Assembly: GCA_045615885.1 (NCBI GenBank)
Contig: JAZLFR010000032.1
Span: 1-64,000, forward strand
Source: UBA1765 sp045615885
GTDB lineage: Bacteria > Fibrobacterota > Fibrobacteria > Fibrobacterales > Fibrobacteraceae
DNA: 64,000 bases
Reading direction: 5' to 3'
Position 1 is the first letter of the stretch. Every line of letters begins with the position of its first letter. A program made the position numbers and the translations under genes. The notes beneath the pieces were generated by a model that saw only the letters and a program-made list of their open reading frames with translations, was not told the DNA's origin and searched no databases. This document shows, one piece after another, positions 1-8,107 of this stretch.

Positions 1-50
1 TGCGCTTAACCCCGTTCGGCAATGCTGCCGGCGGCACGCGAAACAACGCA

Positions 51-1079
51 ATGACAAAAGAAGAATATGAAATTGAAGGGGCACTGCAGTCGCTTGGAGT
101 TTCCCTTGACTATGAACAGGCGAGAAAGCAGGAACTTTTAAAAAAGTACAGTAGCGCAAAGTACCTTGATGTGACGCTTGACCCGGGCTTCAAGCGGCTG
201 CTGAAAAACGAAGCCGCGATGGTGAGCTTCTTGAATGCAATTCTGCACTCGGATGACAAGATTGAAAGTGTTACTTTCAAGGATTCGGAATTCGATGTTC
301 ACGCGACGGATTTGCTCCGCTTGCGGCTTGATATCAACGCGCAAACGCAATCCGGCAAGAGCATCGACATCGAAATGCAGAAGTGCTCTGTCCGGCCGTT
401 CGTGGAACGCGTAATCTTGCAAGAGAGTGCGTTCCTCTGCATTGAAAAGAAGGCCTTTGATGCCGAAATCAAGAAGAAATATCCGTCGAATGACCCGAAG
501 GATGTTGCCGAGCGCGAAAAACGTCGTTACGAAATCCCGCATGTCTATACGGTCTGGATTTGTAATTTCCCGATCAACTCTGATAAAAATTATCGCGATG
601 CCTGGCGCATCTACAGCGAAAATTCAATTGCAAAGAACGCAGCCCGACCGGTGACCGAAAAAATTAAGTATATTATTATCGATCTGGTCAACTTCACGAA
701 GACGGTAGACGAACTTGAAACCATCGAGGACAAGTGGCTCTATTTGTTGAAGCATGCCGGGAGCAGCGACAAACTCCCTGCTTTTAACGATGCCGTGCTT
801 GACGATGCGGTCGCTCGCATCACGGTTGACCCTGGCAAGGACAAGGAACTTTTGGAGGCTCAAGTGGCTTGTACAATGAGTATCGACGAACAGATTGGGC
901 GCATTGTTCTCGCGCATCAGGAAGGTCTTGAAGAGGGACTCAAGAGGCACGAGGCGGAACGCCGAAACCTGATCAAGAAGAATCTTCAGAAGGGCAAAAC
1001 TCCCGAAGATCTTGCGGATACCTTCGACATTCCTCTTTCGCAGGTCCTTGAAATCCAGCGGGAACTTCAGAACGCGTAA
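51..1079 (+). CDS. Rpn-family PD-(D/E)XK nuclease / putative transposase
   Basis: Resembles the PD-(D/E)XK family annotated as Rpn recombination-promoting nuclease or putative transposase (PF12784-like); these cut DNA and are thought to promote recombination. In the 342 residues an N-terminal catalytic core is visible, with Asp94 (context RLRLDINAQ) and the signature DIEMQ at 106-110, which gives the usual D...ExQ active site. The C-terminal third is charged and helical and ends in a small helix-turn-helix-like segment (KGKTPEDLADTFDIP). The ATG at 51 has no clear ribosome binding site and the frame stays open upstream to the window edge, so the true start may lie further left. A strong terminator follows. 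A partial copy of its 3' end lies immediately downstream. Confidence 0.8.
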   Translation: MTKEEYEIEGALQSLGVSLDYEQARKQELLKKYSSAKYLDVTLDPGFKRLLKNEAAMVSFLNAILHSDDKIESVTFKDSEFDVHATDLLRLRLDINAQTQSGKSIDIEMQKCSVRPFVERVILQESAFLCIEKKAFDAEIKKKYPSNDPKDVAEREKRRYEIPHVYTVWICNFPINSDKNYRDAWRIYSENSIAKNAARPVTEKIKYIIIDLVNFTKTVDELETIEDKWLYLLKHAGSSDKLPAFNDAVLDDAVARITVDPGKDKELLEAQVACTMSIDEQIGRIVLAHQEGLEEGLKRHEAERRNLIKKNLQKGKTPEDLADTFDIPLSQVLEIQRELQNA

Positions 1080-1085
1080 CAATAG

Positions 1086-1110
1086 AAGCCTCCTTAGGGA
1101 GGCTTTTTTA
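1086..1110 (+). terminator. Intrinsic terminator after Rpn gene
   Basis: Perfect 8-bp stem AAGCCTCC / GGAGGCTT with loop TTAG, followed by a T run. It begins seven bases after the stop codon of the Rpn gene. Confidence 0.9.
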
Positions 1111-1124
1111 TCATATTAGCACCT

Positions 1125-1535
1125 GAAATTAAGTATATTATCATTGACTTGGTCAACTTCACGAAGACGGTAGACGAACTTGAAACCATCGAGGACAAGT
1201 GGCTCTATTTGCTGAAGCATGCCGGGAGCAGCGACAAACTCCCTGCTTTTAACGATGCGGTGCTTGACGACGCTGTCGCTCGTATCACGGTTGACCCTGG
1301 CAAGGACAAGGAACTTTTGGAGGCGCAAGTGGCTTGTACAATGAGTATCGACGAACAGATTGGGCACATTGTTCTCGCGCGCGAAGAAGAACGCAAACTG
1401 CAAGAAGAACAGCATCGAATGGAGCGCATGAACCTGATTAAGAAAAATCTTCAGAAGGGTAAAACTCCCGAAGATCTTGCGGATACCTTCGACATCCCTC
1501 TTTCGCAGGTCCTTGAAATCCAGCGGGAACTTTAA
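1125..1535 (+). pseudogene. 5'-truncated duplicate of the Rpn gene 3' end
   Basis: From about 1125 the sequence repeats the upstream Rpn gene starting at its KIKYIIIDL segment (first copy near 658). It stays nearly identical at protein level until the segment after IDEQIG, diverges there (a Glu/Arg-rich stretch replaces EGLEEGLKRHEAE), then matches again to the end. The catalytic core with DIEMQ is absent. The first possible start is TTG at 1149 and there is no ribosome binding site, so this is almost certainly a remnant. The divergent middle suggests it came from a second paralog rather than a simple tandem duplication. Confidence 0.85.
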
Positions 1536-1542
1536 AACGAAG

Positions 1543-1567
1543 TCCACTCGCAAGGGTGGATTTTTAT
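1543..1567 (+). terminator. Intrinsic terminator after Rpn fragment
   Basis: Seven-bp stem TCCACTC / GGGTGGA closed by a GCAA tetraloop and followed by TTTTTATT. It sits eight bases after the stop of the Rpn remnant and presumably belonged to the lost second gene. Confidence 0.8.
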
Positions 1568-1710
1568 TATTGTAAAAATAATTTTACCTAAATGGCCGAA
1601 ATTCCCTTTTCTTTTGTAAAAAAGCCTTTACCGTCGCTCTAGGGGTGCACAATAAAAAATAGACCCTTGTAGTATTTTCGTAATTTTTTTACCTTTTGCC
1701 CGAGTAATCG

Positions 1711-1723
1711 TTCCAATTTGGAA
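1711..1723. promoter_or_regulatory. 13-bp palindrome upstream of truncated ugd
   Basis: TTCCAATTTGGAA is a perfect 6-1-6 inverted repeat directly upstream of the AGGA ribosome binding site of the ugd remnant. It could be an operator or a small 5' hairpin; there is no further support. Confidence 0.3.
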
Positions 1724-1738
1724 TAATAGGACTTAAAG

Positions 1739-2632
1739 ATGAATATTGCAATCGTCGGTACTGGCTATGTAGGTCTTGTAAGTGGTACCTGTTTCGCGGA
1801 GATGGGCGTTAATGTCACTTGTGTAGACGTAAATCAGGCAAAGATTGAATCCCTCCAGAAGGGCCAGATTCCTATTTACGAACCGGGTCTCGACGAAATG
1901 GTGCTCCGTAACCAGAAGGAAGGCCGCCTCAAGTTTACGACCGACCTGGCCAGCGTCCTTGACGATGTAGAAATGGTCTTTAGCGCCGTGGGCACCCCTC
2001 CCGACGAAGACGGCTCCGCCGACCTGCAGTATGTGCTTGCCGTGGCCCGCACCTTTGGCCAGAACATCAAGAAGTATACAGTTCTTGTTACCAAGTCCAC
2101 CGTGCCCGTTGGTACCGCCCAAAAGGTGAAGGCTGCCATCCAGGAAGAACTGGACAAGCGCGGCGTGAAGGTCCCCTTTGACGTGGCCAGCAATCCGGAA
2201 TTCCTTAAGGAAGGCTCCGCCATCGTTGACTTTATGAAGCCCGACCGCGTGGTGGTGGGCGTAGAAAGCGAACAGGCCAAGGAACTGATGACCCGCCTGT
2301 ACCGCCCCATGATGCTGAACAACTTCCGCGTCATCTTTACCGATATTCCCAGTGCCGAAATGATCAAGTACGCCGCAAACTCCATGCTTGCGACCCGTAT
2401 CAGCTTCATGAACGACATCGCGAACCTCTGCGAACTGGTGGGCGGCCCGGCACCACAGGTGCCGTCACGCTCTATTTTATGGCGCCGAGCCAGCGCTGCG
2501 CGCCGCCCCGACGCTCATAAAACGGAGCCTCGCTCGCCCCTACGGACCTCGCGAGTCTCCGCCCATACGGGTAACGATCGTTGCCGCGGATTCACGAAAG
2601 AAAGTTTTGAATATAGTGCAATTGGGTGCTAA
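1739..2632 (+). pseudogene. ugd: Truncated UDP-glucose 6-dehydrogenase
   Basis: The first about 236 residues are a typical UDP-glucose/GDP-mannose dehydrogenase: Rossmann motif GTGYVG at 7-12, TKSTVPVGT at 118-126, SNPEFLKEG at 151-159, and the start of the central dimerisation helix (IKYAANSMLATRISFMNDI). At about base 2446 homology stops and the frame runs on into unrelated GC-rich sequence until a stop at 2632. The C-terminal half, including the catalytic Cys motif and second Rossmann fold of the family (normally about 430-450 residues in all), is missing, so no oxidation of UDP-glucose to UDP-glucuronate is expected. Start ATG 1739 has an AGGA site. It sits at the head of the polysaccharide region and was probably broken by a rearrangement. 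Confidence 0.9.
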
Positions 2633-2675
2633 CCCGGTATCATTCTGAACGAAGTGAAGAATCTAGGAAATAGAT
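2447..2675. other. Rearrangement scar between ugd remnant and small antitoxin gene
   Basis: This stretch is much more GC-rich than both sides and carries no recognisable gene. It opens with a 7-3-7 inverted repeat (CGGCACC ACA GGTGCCG, 2448-2464) exactly where ugd homology ends, contains CTCGCGAG-type palindromic pieces, and ends with a member of the dispersed intergenic repeat family (2639-2668, ATTCT...AGAAT). Confidence 0.6.
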
Positions 2676-2852
2676 ATGGCAATAGCAATTAAGGCAATTC
2701 CGACGTTAGATGGCGAGGTAGCAGTCGCGTTCCGTGAACAAATGGAGCGCAATGAGGCCGCTTATGCTTCGGCTTCGCAAAAACGCAATCGCGATGTGGA
2801 ACCGTATGTTATCGCCATGAGAGAAATGTTAAGAAAATCGGGAATCCGTTAG
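2676..2852 (+). CDS. Small antitoxin-like protein (58 aa)
   Basis: A 58-residue protein starting MAIAIKAIPTL and ending REMLRKSGIR. Small proteins with this kind of beta-strand start (AIKAIPTLDGE) and helical, charged remainder are found next to GNAT acetyltransferase genes, and a GNAT C-terminal remnant follows here 15 bases downstream. The antitoxin role is inferred from that context and from memory of similar pairs. The start is ATG 2676; the region just upstream (AGGAAATAG) gives a plausible ribosome binding site. It lies between the ugd scar and the polysaccharide operon, an accessory-type position. Confidence 0.55.
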   Translation: MAIAIKAIPTLDGEVAVAFREQMERNEAAYASASQKRNRDVEPYVIAMREMLRKSGIR

Positions 2853-2867
2853 GAGTTAGTCGCGTGT

Positions 2868-3083
2868 TTGATTTCCTTTCTCGATTTACACTTTGCAAAG
2901 AACGAACCGGGAGTTTTGGATTTTTATTCCAAGAATGGCTTTCATTTTTTATTTTCAACCGAACAAGAAGAAGATTTGTATATGAAGGCTCCTAAAACAG
3001 AAGAAGAAAAGGTTGAACGTATGCGACATCCCGCAAGGATTAGCACTAGATTGATGTATTGTGATTTGTTGCCGATGGGCTAA
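2868..3083 (+). pseudogene. C-terminal remnant of a GNAT acetyltransferase (toxin-like)
   Basis: About 71 codons beginning at a TTG resemble the end of a GNAT N-acetyltransferase: the segment GVLDFYSKNGFHFL is the family's FYxxNGF acceptor-binding strand, and the tail TRLMYCDL is typical of small GNAT proteins found beside antitoxins. A complete family member would be about 150-180 residues, so the acetyl-CoA binding motif and N-terminal half are missing and the piece cannot be an active enzyme. It directly follows the small antitoxin-like gene, so the pair reads as a decayed toxin-antitoxin-like module. Confidence 0.55.
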
Positions 3084-3138
3084 AATTTGGTATGGTTTTA
3101 TTGTAACTGGTCTTAAAGAATCTAGAAGAGAACTTAAA

Positions 3139-4302
3139 ATGAACGATGTGCAGCACATTTTTATTGTAGGAAGCAAGGGAATCCCTGGTGCATACGGTGG
3201 TTATGAAACCTTCGTAGATAAGCTTACTGAATATCATCAAGATGATAAGCGCTTTAAGTACCATGTCGCCTGTAAGTCTGATGAAAATGAAGAATTTGAG
3301 TACCATAATGCCCGTTGCTTCAAGGTGAGGGTGCCGAATATAGGTGCTGCCCAGGCTATTTATTATGATGTTGAAGCTATTAATCAATCTATCAAATACA
3401 TAAAACAGCACAATATACCTCACCCGATTGTTTATTGCTTGGCTTGCCGTATTGGCCCTTTTGCAAAAAAATTTCAGAAGCAAATCCATAAACTCGGTGG
3501 CGTGTTCTATGTAAATCCTGATGGTCATGAGTGGCTCCGTGCTAAATGGCCCTTGCCAGTCCGCAAATATTGGAAAAATTCCGAACGGCACATGGTGAAG
3601 CATGCTGACTTACTTATTTGCGATAGCAAGAATATCGAAAAGTATATCCGCAGTTCTTATGCCAAGTACAAGCCGAATACGACTTTCATTGCGTATGGTG
3701 CAGAAATACGTCGTAGCAAGTTGGCTGATAACGATGAAAAGTTCTTGAACTGGCTCAAGGAAAAGAACCTGAAGTCCAAGGAATACTATCTGGTTGTGGG
3801 ACGTTTTGTTCCTGAAAACAACTACGAAACGATGATCCGCGAGTTCATGTTGAGTAAGACTGAAAAAAGTTTTGCTTTGATTACCAACGTGAATGAAACC
3901 TTCTTGAATGAATTGAAGAAAAAGACCGGCTTTGACAAGGACCCTCGCATCAAGTTCGTTGGCACTGTTTACGATCAGGAACTTTTGATGAAGATTCGTG
4001 AAAAGGCCTATGGCTACTTCCATGGTCACGAAGTTGGTGGCACCAACCCTAGCCTGCTAGAAGCTCTTGCAAGTTCTGATTTGAACCTGCTTTTGGATGT
4101 TGGATTCAACAAGGAAGTGGGCGAGGATACCGCTATCTATTGGACCAAGGAAAAGGGTGACCTCGCAAAGACTATTGAACATGCTGATGCTATGACCGAA
4201 GATGAAATCAAGACTTTGGCAAATGCAAGCACTGGACGAATTGCAAACGCGTACAGTTGGGAATTTATTTCCAATGAATATGCGAATGTGTGGATTAAAT
4301 AA
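3139..4302 (+). CDS. Glycosyltransferase, DUF1972/rhamnosyltransferase type
   Basis: A 387-residue GT-B glycosyltransferase of the family with an N-terminal DUF1972 domain, whose members include beta-1,4-rhamnosyltransferases of capsule pathways. Visible landmarks are GSKGIPGAYGGYET at 11-24, the acceptor-side NPDGHEWLRAKW near 126-137, and a C-terminal nucleotide-sugar site HGHEVGGTNPSLLEAL near 295-310. ATG 3139 is chosen because an AGAAGAGAA purine stretch lies just upstream; a longer frame exists but lacks a site. It is the first intact gene of the polysaccharide operon. With rmlABCD present at 21.6-25.1 kb, dTDP-rhamnose is a reasonable donor. The 3' half is less AT-rich than the genes that follow. 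Confidence 0.85.
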   Translation: MNDVQHIFIVGSKGIPGAYGGYETFVDKLTEYHQDDKRFKYHVACKSDENEEFEYHNARCFKVRVPNIGAAQAIYYDVEAINQSIKYIKQHNIPHPIVYCLACRIGPFAKKFQKQIHKLGGVFYVNPDGHEWLRAKWPLPVRKYWKNSERHMVKHADLLICDSKNIEKYIRSSYAKYKPNTTFIAYGAEIRRSKLADNDEKFLNWLKEKNLKSKEYYLVVGRFVPENNYETMIREFMLSKTEKSFALITNVNETFLNELKKKTGFDKDPRIKFVGTVYDQELLMKIREKAYGYFHGHEVGGTNPSLLEALASSDLNLLLDVGFNKEVGEDTAIYWTKEKGDLAKTIEHADAMTEDEIKTLANASTGRIANAYSWEFISNEYANVWIK

Positions 4303-4313
4303 AATTGACTGAG

Positions 4314-5861
4314 ATGTCTGCTTCTGAACAACAGAATAATAAGCGCATTGCAAAGAATACTCTGCTACTTTATTTTCGAATGCTGCTTACGATGGGGGTA
4401 AGCCTATATACTAGCCGAGTTGTCCTACAAACTTTAGGTGTAGAAGATTTCGGCATTTACAATGTTGTCGGTGGTGTTGTTGCTATGTTTACCATGTTGA
4501 GTGGTTCTCTTTCTGCCGCAATCAGTCGTTTTTTGACATTTGAACTCGGAAAAAATAATCGAGAAAAACTAAAAAGGATTTTTTCTTCTGCCGTAACAAT
4601 TCAATTGTTTTTGTCGACAGTTATTGTTGTTGCCGCTGAATCTGTAGGTTTGTGGTTTTTAAATAGCAAAATGAATATTCCTGCAGAGAGAATTGAAGCT
4701 GCCAATTGGGTTCTTCAGTTATCGATCCTCTCGTTTTGCATCAATTTGGTTAGTGTTCCCTATAATGCGGCAATAATAGCTCATGAAAAAATGAGTGCAT
4801 TTGCCTATGTTAGCATTTTAGAAGCTGTTGGTAAATTGGCAATAGCTTGGGGTATTATTTTATCTCCAATGGATAAATTAAAGTTTTACGCTGTTTTAAT
4901 GTGTTGTGTTTCTTTGTTGATTAGGTTCGTTTATGGTTGGTATTGTAAGCGTCATTTTGAAGAATGTCGTTATCATTTTGTTTTTGATAAGGGGCTTTTA
5001 AGGCAAATGTTTAATTTTGCGGGATGGAATTTTATTGGTGCATCAAGCGCGATTCTCAGGGATCAGGGGGGGAATGTTTTGCTGAACCTTTTTTGCGGTC
5101 CAGCAGTAAATGCTGCTCGTGGAATTGCTTTTCAGGCGCAAAATGCGATACTCCAGTTTACAACAAACTTTATGACTGCATTGAATCCGCAGATAACAAA
5201 GAATTATGCAAACGGAAATCATAGTTACATGATGACTTTGATTTTCCAGGGGGCTAGATTATCGTTCTATATGCTGTTGGTACTTTCTTTGCCGATATTG
5301 ATGAAGGCAGAATATGTCTTATCTATTTGGTTGAAGAATGTGCCTGATTATGCCGCCTTGTTCACACAGCTAATTATGATTTTTGTAATGTGTGAATCGA
5401 TTTCTTCTCCTTTGATTACAGCAATGCTTGCTACGGGTAATATCCGTAATTATCAAATTATTGTTGGTGGCTTTCAACTGATGAATTTTCCTATTAGTTA
5501 CATCTTGTTGAAAAATGGGTTCGGTCCAGAAATTGTTTTTATTGTTGCTATAGTAGTGTCTATGTGTTGTTTAGCTTCTCGACTTTCTCTTTTGAAAAAA
5601 TTGATTGGATTGAATGTCGGGGCTTTTCTGAAAAAGGTCGTTTTTAATGTGATTGCGGTTTCTATAGCTTCGGTATCGCCTGTTCTAATATTAAAAAAAG
5701 AGTTTTTTTATGACGAAAGCTTTGTGTCTTTTGGAATACTGAGCTTTATCTCTATTTGCACGACTTCTTTTGTAGTTTTGTTTGTAGGATGTTCTAAACA
5801 AGAGAGAAAACTTGTTTTTGAAAAATTGAAATCTTTGAAAAAAAGGATTACTCAAAAATGA
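4314..5861 (+). CDS. Polysaccharide/O-antigen flippase (Wzx-like)
   Basis: A 515-residue integral membrane protein with about 12-14 hydrophobic helices, matching the MATE/PST-type lipid-linked oligosaccharide flippases. The early segment TLLLYFRMLLTMGVSLYTSRVVLQTLGVEDFGIYNVVGG is characteristic of this family (TSRVVLQTLG around 35). It would move undecaprenyl-linked repeat units across the inner membrane for polymerisation by the Wzy-like protein at 13080. ATG 4314 is preferred; a TTG three codons earlier is possible. It begins 11 bases after the previous stop and overlaps the next gene by four bases (ATGA), so translation is probably coupled. Confidence 0.88.
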   Translation: MSASEQQNNKRIAKNTLLLYFRMLLTMGVSLYTSRVVLQTLGVEDFGIYNVVGGVVAMFTMLSGSLSAAISRFLTFELGKNNREKLKRIFSSAVTIQLFLSTVIVVAAESVGLWFLNSKMNIPAERIEAANWVLQLSILSFCINLVSVPYNAAIIAHEKMSAFAYVSILEAVGKLAIAWGIILSPMDKLKFYAVLMCCVSLLIRFVYGWYCKRHFEECRYHFVFDKGLLRQMFNFAGWNFIGASSAILRDQGGNVLLNLFCGPAVNAARGIAFQAQNAILQFTTNFMTALNPQITKNYANGNHSYMMTLIFQGARLSFYMLLVLSLPILMKAEYVLSIWLKNVPDYAALFTQLIMIFVMCESISSPLITAMLATGNIRNYQIIVGGFQLMNFPISYILLKNGFGPEIVFIVAIVVSMCCLASRLSLLKKLIGLNVGAFLKKVVFNVIAVSIASVSPVLILKKEFFYDESFVSFGILSFISICTTSFVVLFVGCSKQERKLVFEKLKSLKKRITQK

Positions 5862-7024
5862 TTCAAGTAAAAAATCCTAAAAATTGTTGTGGTTGTACGG
5901 CTTGTATGAGTATTTGCCCCAAACAGGCTATTTCAATGAAACCTGATATTTTAGGTTTTTTGTATCCTGAAGTGGATTTGAATGCTTGCGTAGATTGCGG
6001 ATTATGCGAAAAAGTCTGTTCTTTTAATGATTGGTATGACAAATCTGAAAATTATCAGGAACCATTGGCGTTTGGTGCTCGTCATAGAGATATAAAGGAA
6101 GTTGAAAGTTCTCGAAGCGGAGCTGCTTTTATTGCTTTCTCAGATTGGGTCTTGCAACAAGGTGGCGTTGTTTACGGTGCTGGTTTTGTCGATCATTTTA
6201 GAGTTGCTCATAAAAGGGCCACGACGAAGACTGAACGAGATGAATTCAAGGGTAGTAAATATGTGCAAAGCGATTTGGGGACTACTTTTAAACAAGTGAA
6301 AGAAGATTTAAAAAATGGCTTGCTTGTCATGTTTTCTGGTACAGCTTGCCAAATTGCCGGCTTAAAATCATTTGTTGGAAAAAAACTCAGGCCAAATCTC
6401 TATTTAATAGATATTGTTTGCCATGGTGCTCCAAGTCCTTTTATCTGGCGTGATTATTTGGCTAGCGTAGAATTAAAATATGGTTGTGCAGAAAAAGTTA
6501 ATTTTAGAGATAAAAGTCGTTTAGGTTGGGGATCTCATAAGGAGTCTTTTACATTTGAAAATGGAATGTATTTAGAAAATTATATTTATACTGATTTATT
6601 TTATCAGCATGTGATGTTTAGACATTCTTGTTCTGTATGTCATTTTACAAATCTTCAGCATCCATCCGACATTACTATTGCTGATTTTTGGGGCTGGGAG
6701 AAAACGAATCAGACTATAAATTCCGATAACAAAGGAGTTTCATTATTCTTCATTAATAATGAAAAAGGAAAGTTCTTATTTGAATCGGTAAAGGACAACC
6801 TTGTGCATTTTCCTGTTGAACTAAAGAATTGCATGCAGCCGAATTTACAGCATCCTTCATCAATACATCCTTTAAGAATGAAGTTTGAGGAAGATTATGC
6901 AAGGAAATCATTCGATTACGTTTCTTATAGATATTCAAACCGATACTTTTGGACAAAATTGAAAAAAAAGTGTAAGAAAATTGCTGCGAAAATATTTCCA
7001 AGAACTGAAAAGGATGTTGTTTAA
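5858..7024 (+). CDS. FrhB-like 2[4Fe-4S] protein, copy 1
   Basis: 388 residues of the family named after coenzyme F420 hydrogenase/dehydrogenase beta subunit. The N-terminus has two complete 4Fe-4S motifs: Cys10, 13, 16, 20 followed by Pro, and Cys44, 47, 50, 54. The middle (FSGTACQIAGLKSF, DIVCHGAPSP) and the C-terminal domain (SDITIADFWGW) are family signatures. Such proteins occur in polysaccharide loci beside pyruvyl transferase family genes, as here: the next gene overlaps it by one base. The reaction is not established. An electron-transfer or reductive sugar-modification role is inferred; F420 itself need not be involved. The pair is repeated at 14317-16758. Confidence 0.85.
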   Translation: MIQVKNPKNCCGCTACMSICPKQAISMKPDILGFLYPEVDLNACVDCGLCEKVCSFNDWYDKSENYQEPLAFGARHRDIKEVESSRSGAAFIAFSDWVLQQGGVVYGAGFVDHFRVAHKRATTKTERDEFKGSKYVQSDLGTTFKQVKEDLKNGLLVMFSGTACQIAGLKSFVGKKLRPNLYLIDIVCHGAPSPFIWRDYLASVELKYGCAEKVNFRDKSRLGWGSHKESFTFENGMYLENYIYTDLFYQHVMFRHSCSVCHFTNLQHPSDITIADFWGWEKTNQTINSDNKGVSLFFINNEKGKFLFESVKDNLVHFPVELKNCMQPNLQHPSSIHPLRMKFEEDYARKSFDYVSYRYSNRYFWTKLKKKCKKIAAKIFPRTEKDVV

Positions 7025-8100
7025 TGAAAATTGGAATTCTTACATTTCATAGAGCTCACAATTATGGGGCAGTTCTGCAGTGTTATGCCTTGCAGGAATT
7101 TTTTAAATCTGAAGGACATGAAGTATTTGTTATTGATTATAGACAACCATGGATTGAAAGCTTTTATTCTATAATGCATTTGAAATATGTCCGGATGAAT
7201 TTGAAACATCCTAGGGCTATTTTAAGGCATGTTTTGAGTTTATTTTCTAGAATAAAGAGAATCCGCAAAAGTGAAAAAATATTCGGCAATTTTAGAGATA
7301 AGTATTTTCATTTGACTAAAGCATGTAAATCAGGAAACTTTGACTTTTCTTGTGATTTAATCGTTATAGGCAGTGACCAACTTTGGAGTACTACTTGTCT
7401 AGGGGATAAATTTGATCCTGTGTATTTAGGCTCTTTAAAAGCTGAAAATTCTCCAAAAATTATTGGCTATGCAATTAGTGCTAATGTTCGCTCAATAAAT
7501 CGTCTTGGATCTGAAAATTTGAAAGTTGTTGCAAAACGCTTTGATAAACTTTCTTTTAGGGAAGAATGTTTAATTTCCACTATAAAAAAACTTTCAGGGA
7601 AAGATTATCCTCTTTGTGTTGATCCGACTTTATTGACAGATGAGACTTTTTGGAGTAGTGTGATTAATAAGAAGTGGGAAAAACAAAAGTACATTGTTAT
7701 ATATCAGGCTCGTCCTTACGAAGCTGAACCGTTTCTGCTGCGTAGAAAAGCGGAACAGTATGTCAAAAATTCTGGCAAGACACTGAATATTATAGATTTG
7801 TCAGATATGACGTACGATGTTGACGATTTTATATCTGCAATAAAGTATGCTGAATTTGTTTTGACAACGTCTTTTCATGCAACAGTCTTCTCGCTTCTTT
7901 TAAAAACGCCGTTTTATTCTTTTAAATTAAAAGATGGGCATGACGGTCGTTATGAAAATCTTTTAAATGCCGTCGGTGCGGTAGATCGCTGTGTGGATGT
8001 AGATTTTGAACCCAAATATGCTGAGATTGATTTTGAATGTATTCAAAAAAACATAAATGATTATGTGAAGCCTTCGAAGATTTTTTTGAGAACTTTATAG
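7024..8100 (+). CDS. Polysaccharide pyruvyl transferase family protein, copy 1
   Basis: 358 residues of the CsaB-like polysaccharide pyruvyl transferase family, which transfers pyruvate from PEP to sugars as a ketal in characterised members. Recognisable pieces are the N-terminal LTFHRAHNYGAVLQCYAL, the central IGSDQLW at 115-121, CVDPTLLTD near 198, and the C-terminal TTSFHATVFSLLLKTPFYS. It starts at TAATG, sharing one base with the FrhB-like gene stop, so the two are likely translated together. Members sitting next to FrhB-like proteins are a distinct subgroup and their exact substrate is unknown, so pyruvylation is a family inference. Confidence 0.83.
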   Translation: MKIGILTFHRAHNYGAVLQCYALQEFFKSEGHEVFVIDYRQPWIESFYSIMHLKYVRMNLKHPRAILRHVLSLFSRIKRIRKSEKIFGNFRDKYFHLTKACKSGNFDFSCDLIVIGSDQLWSTTCLGDKFDPVYLGSLKAENSPKIIGYAISANVRSINRLGSENLKVVAKRFDKLSFREECLISTIKKLSGKDYPLCVDPTLLTDETFWSSVINKKWEKQKYIVIYQARPYEAEPFLLRRKAEQYVKNSGKTLNIIDLSDMTYDVDDFISAIKYAEFVLTTSFHATVFSLLLKTPFYSFKLKDGHDGRYENLLNAVGAVDRCVDVDFEPKYAEIDFECIQKNINDYVKPSKIFLRTL

Positions 8101-8107
8101 GTTAGAT

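Noticed and set aside
2868..3083. An intact small gene of unknown function
   Set aside because: The only recognisable part is the end of a GNAT domain and the start codon would be an unsupported TTG, so a remnant is the better reading.
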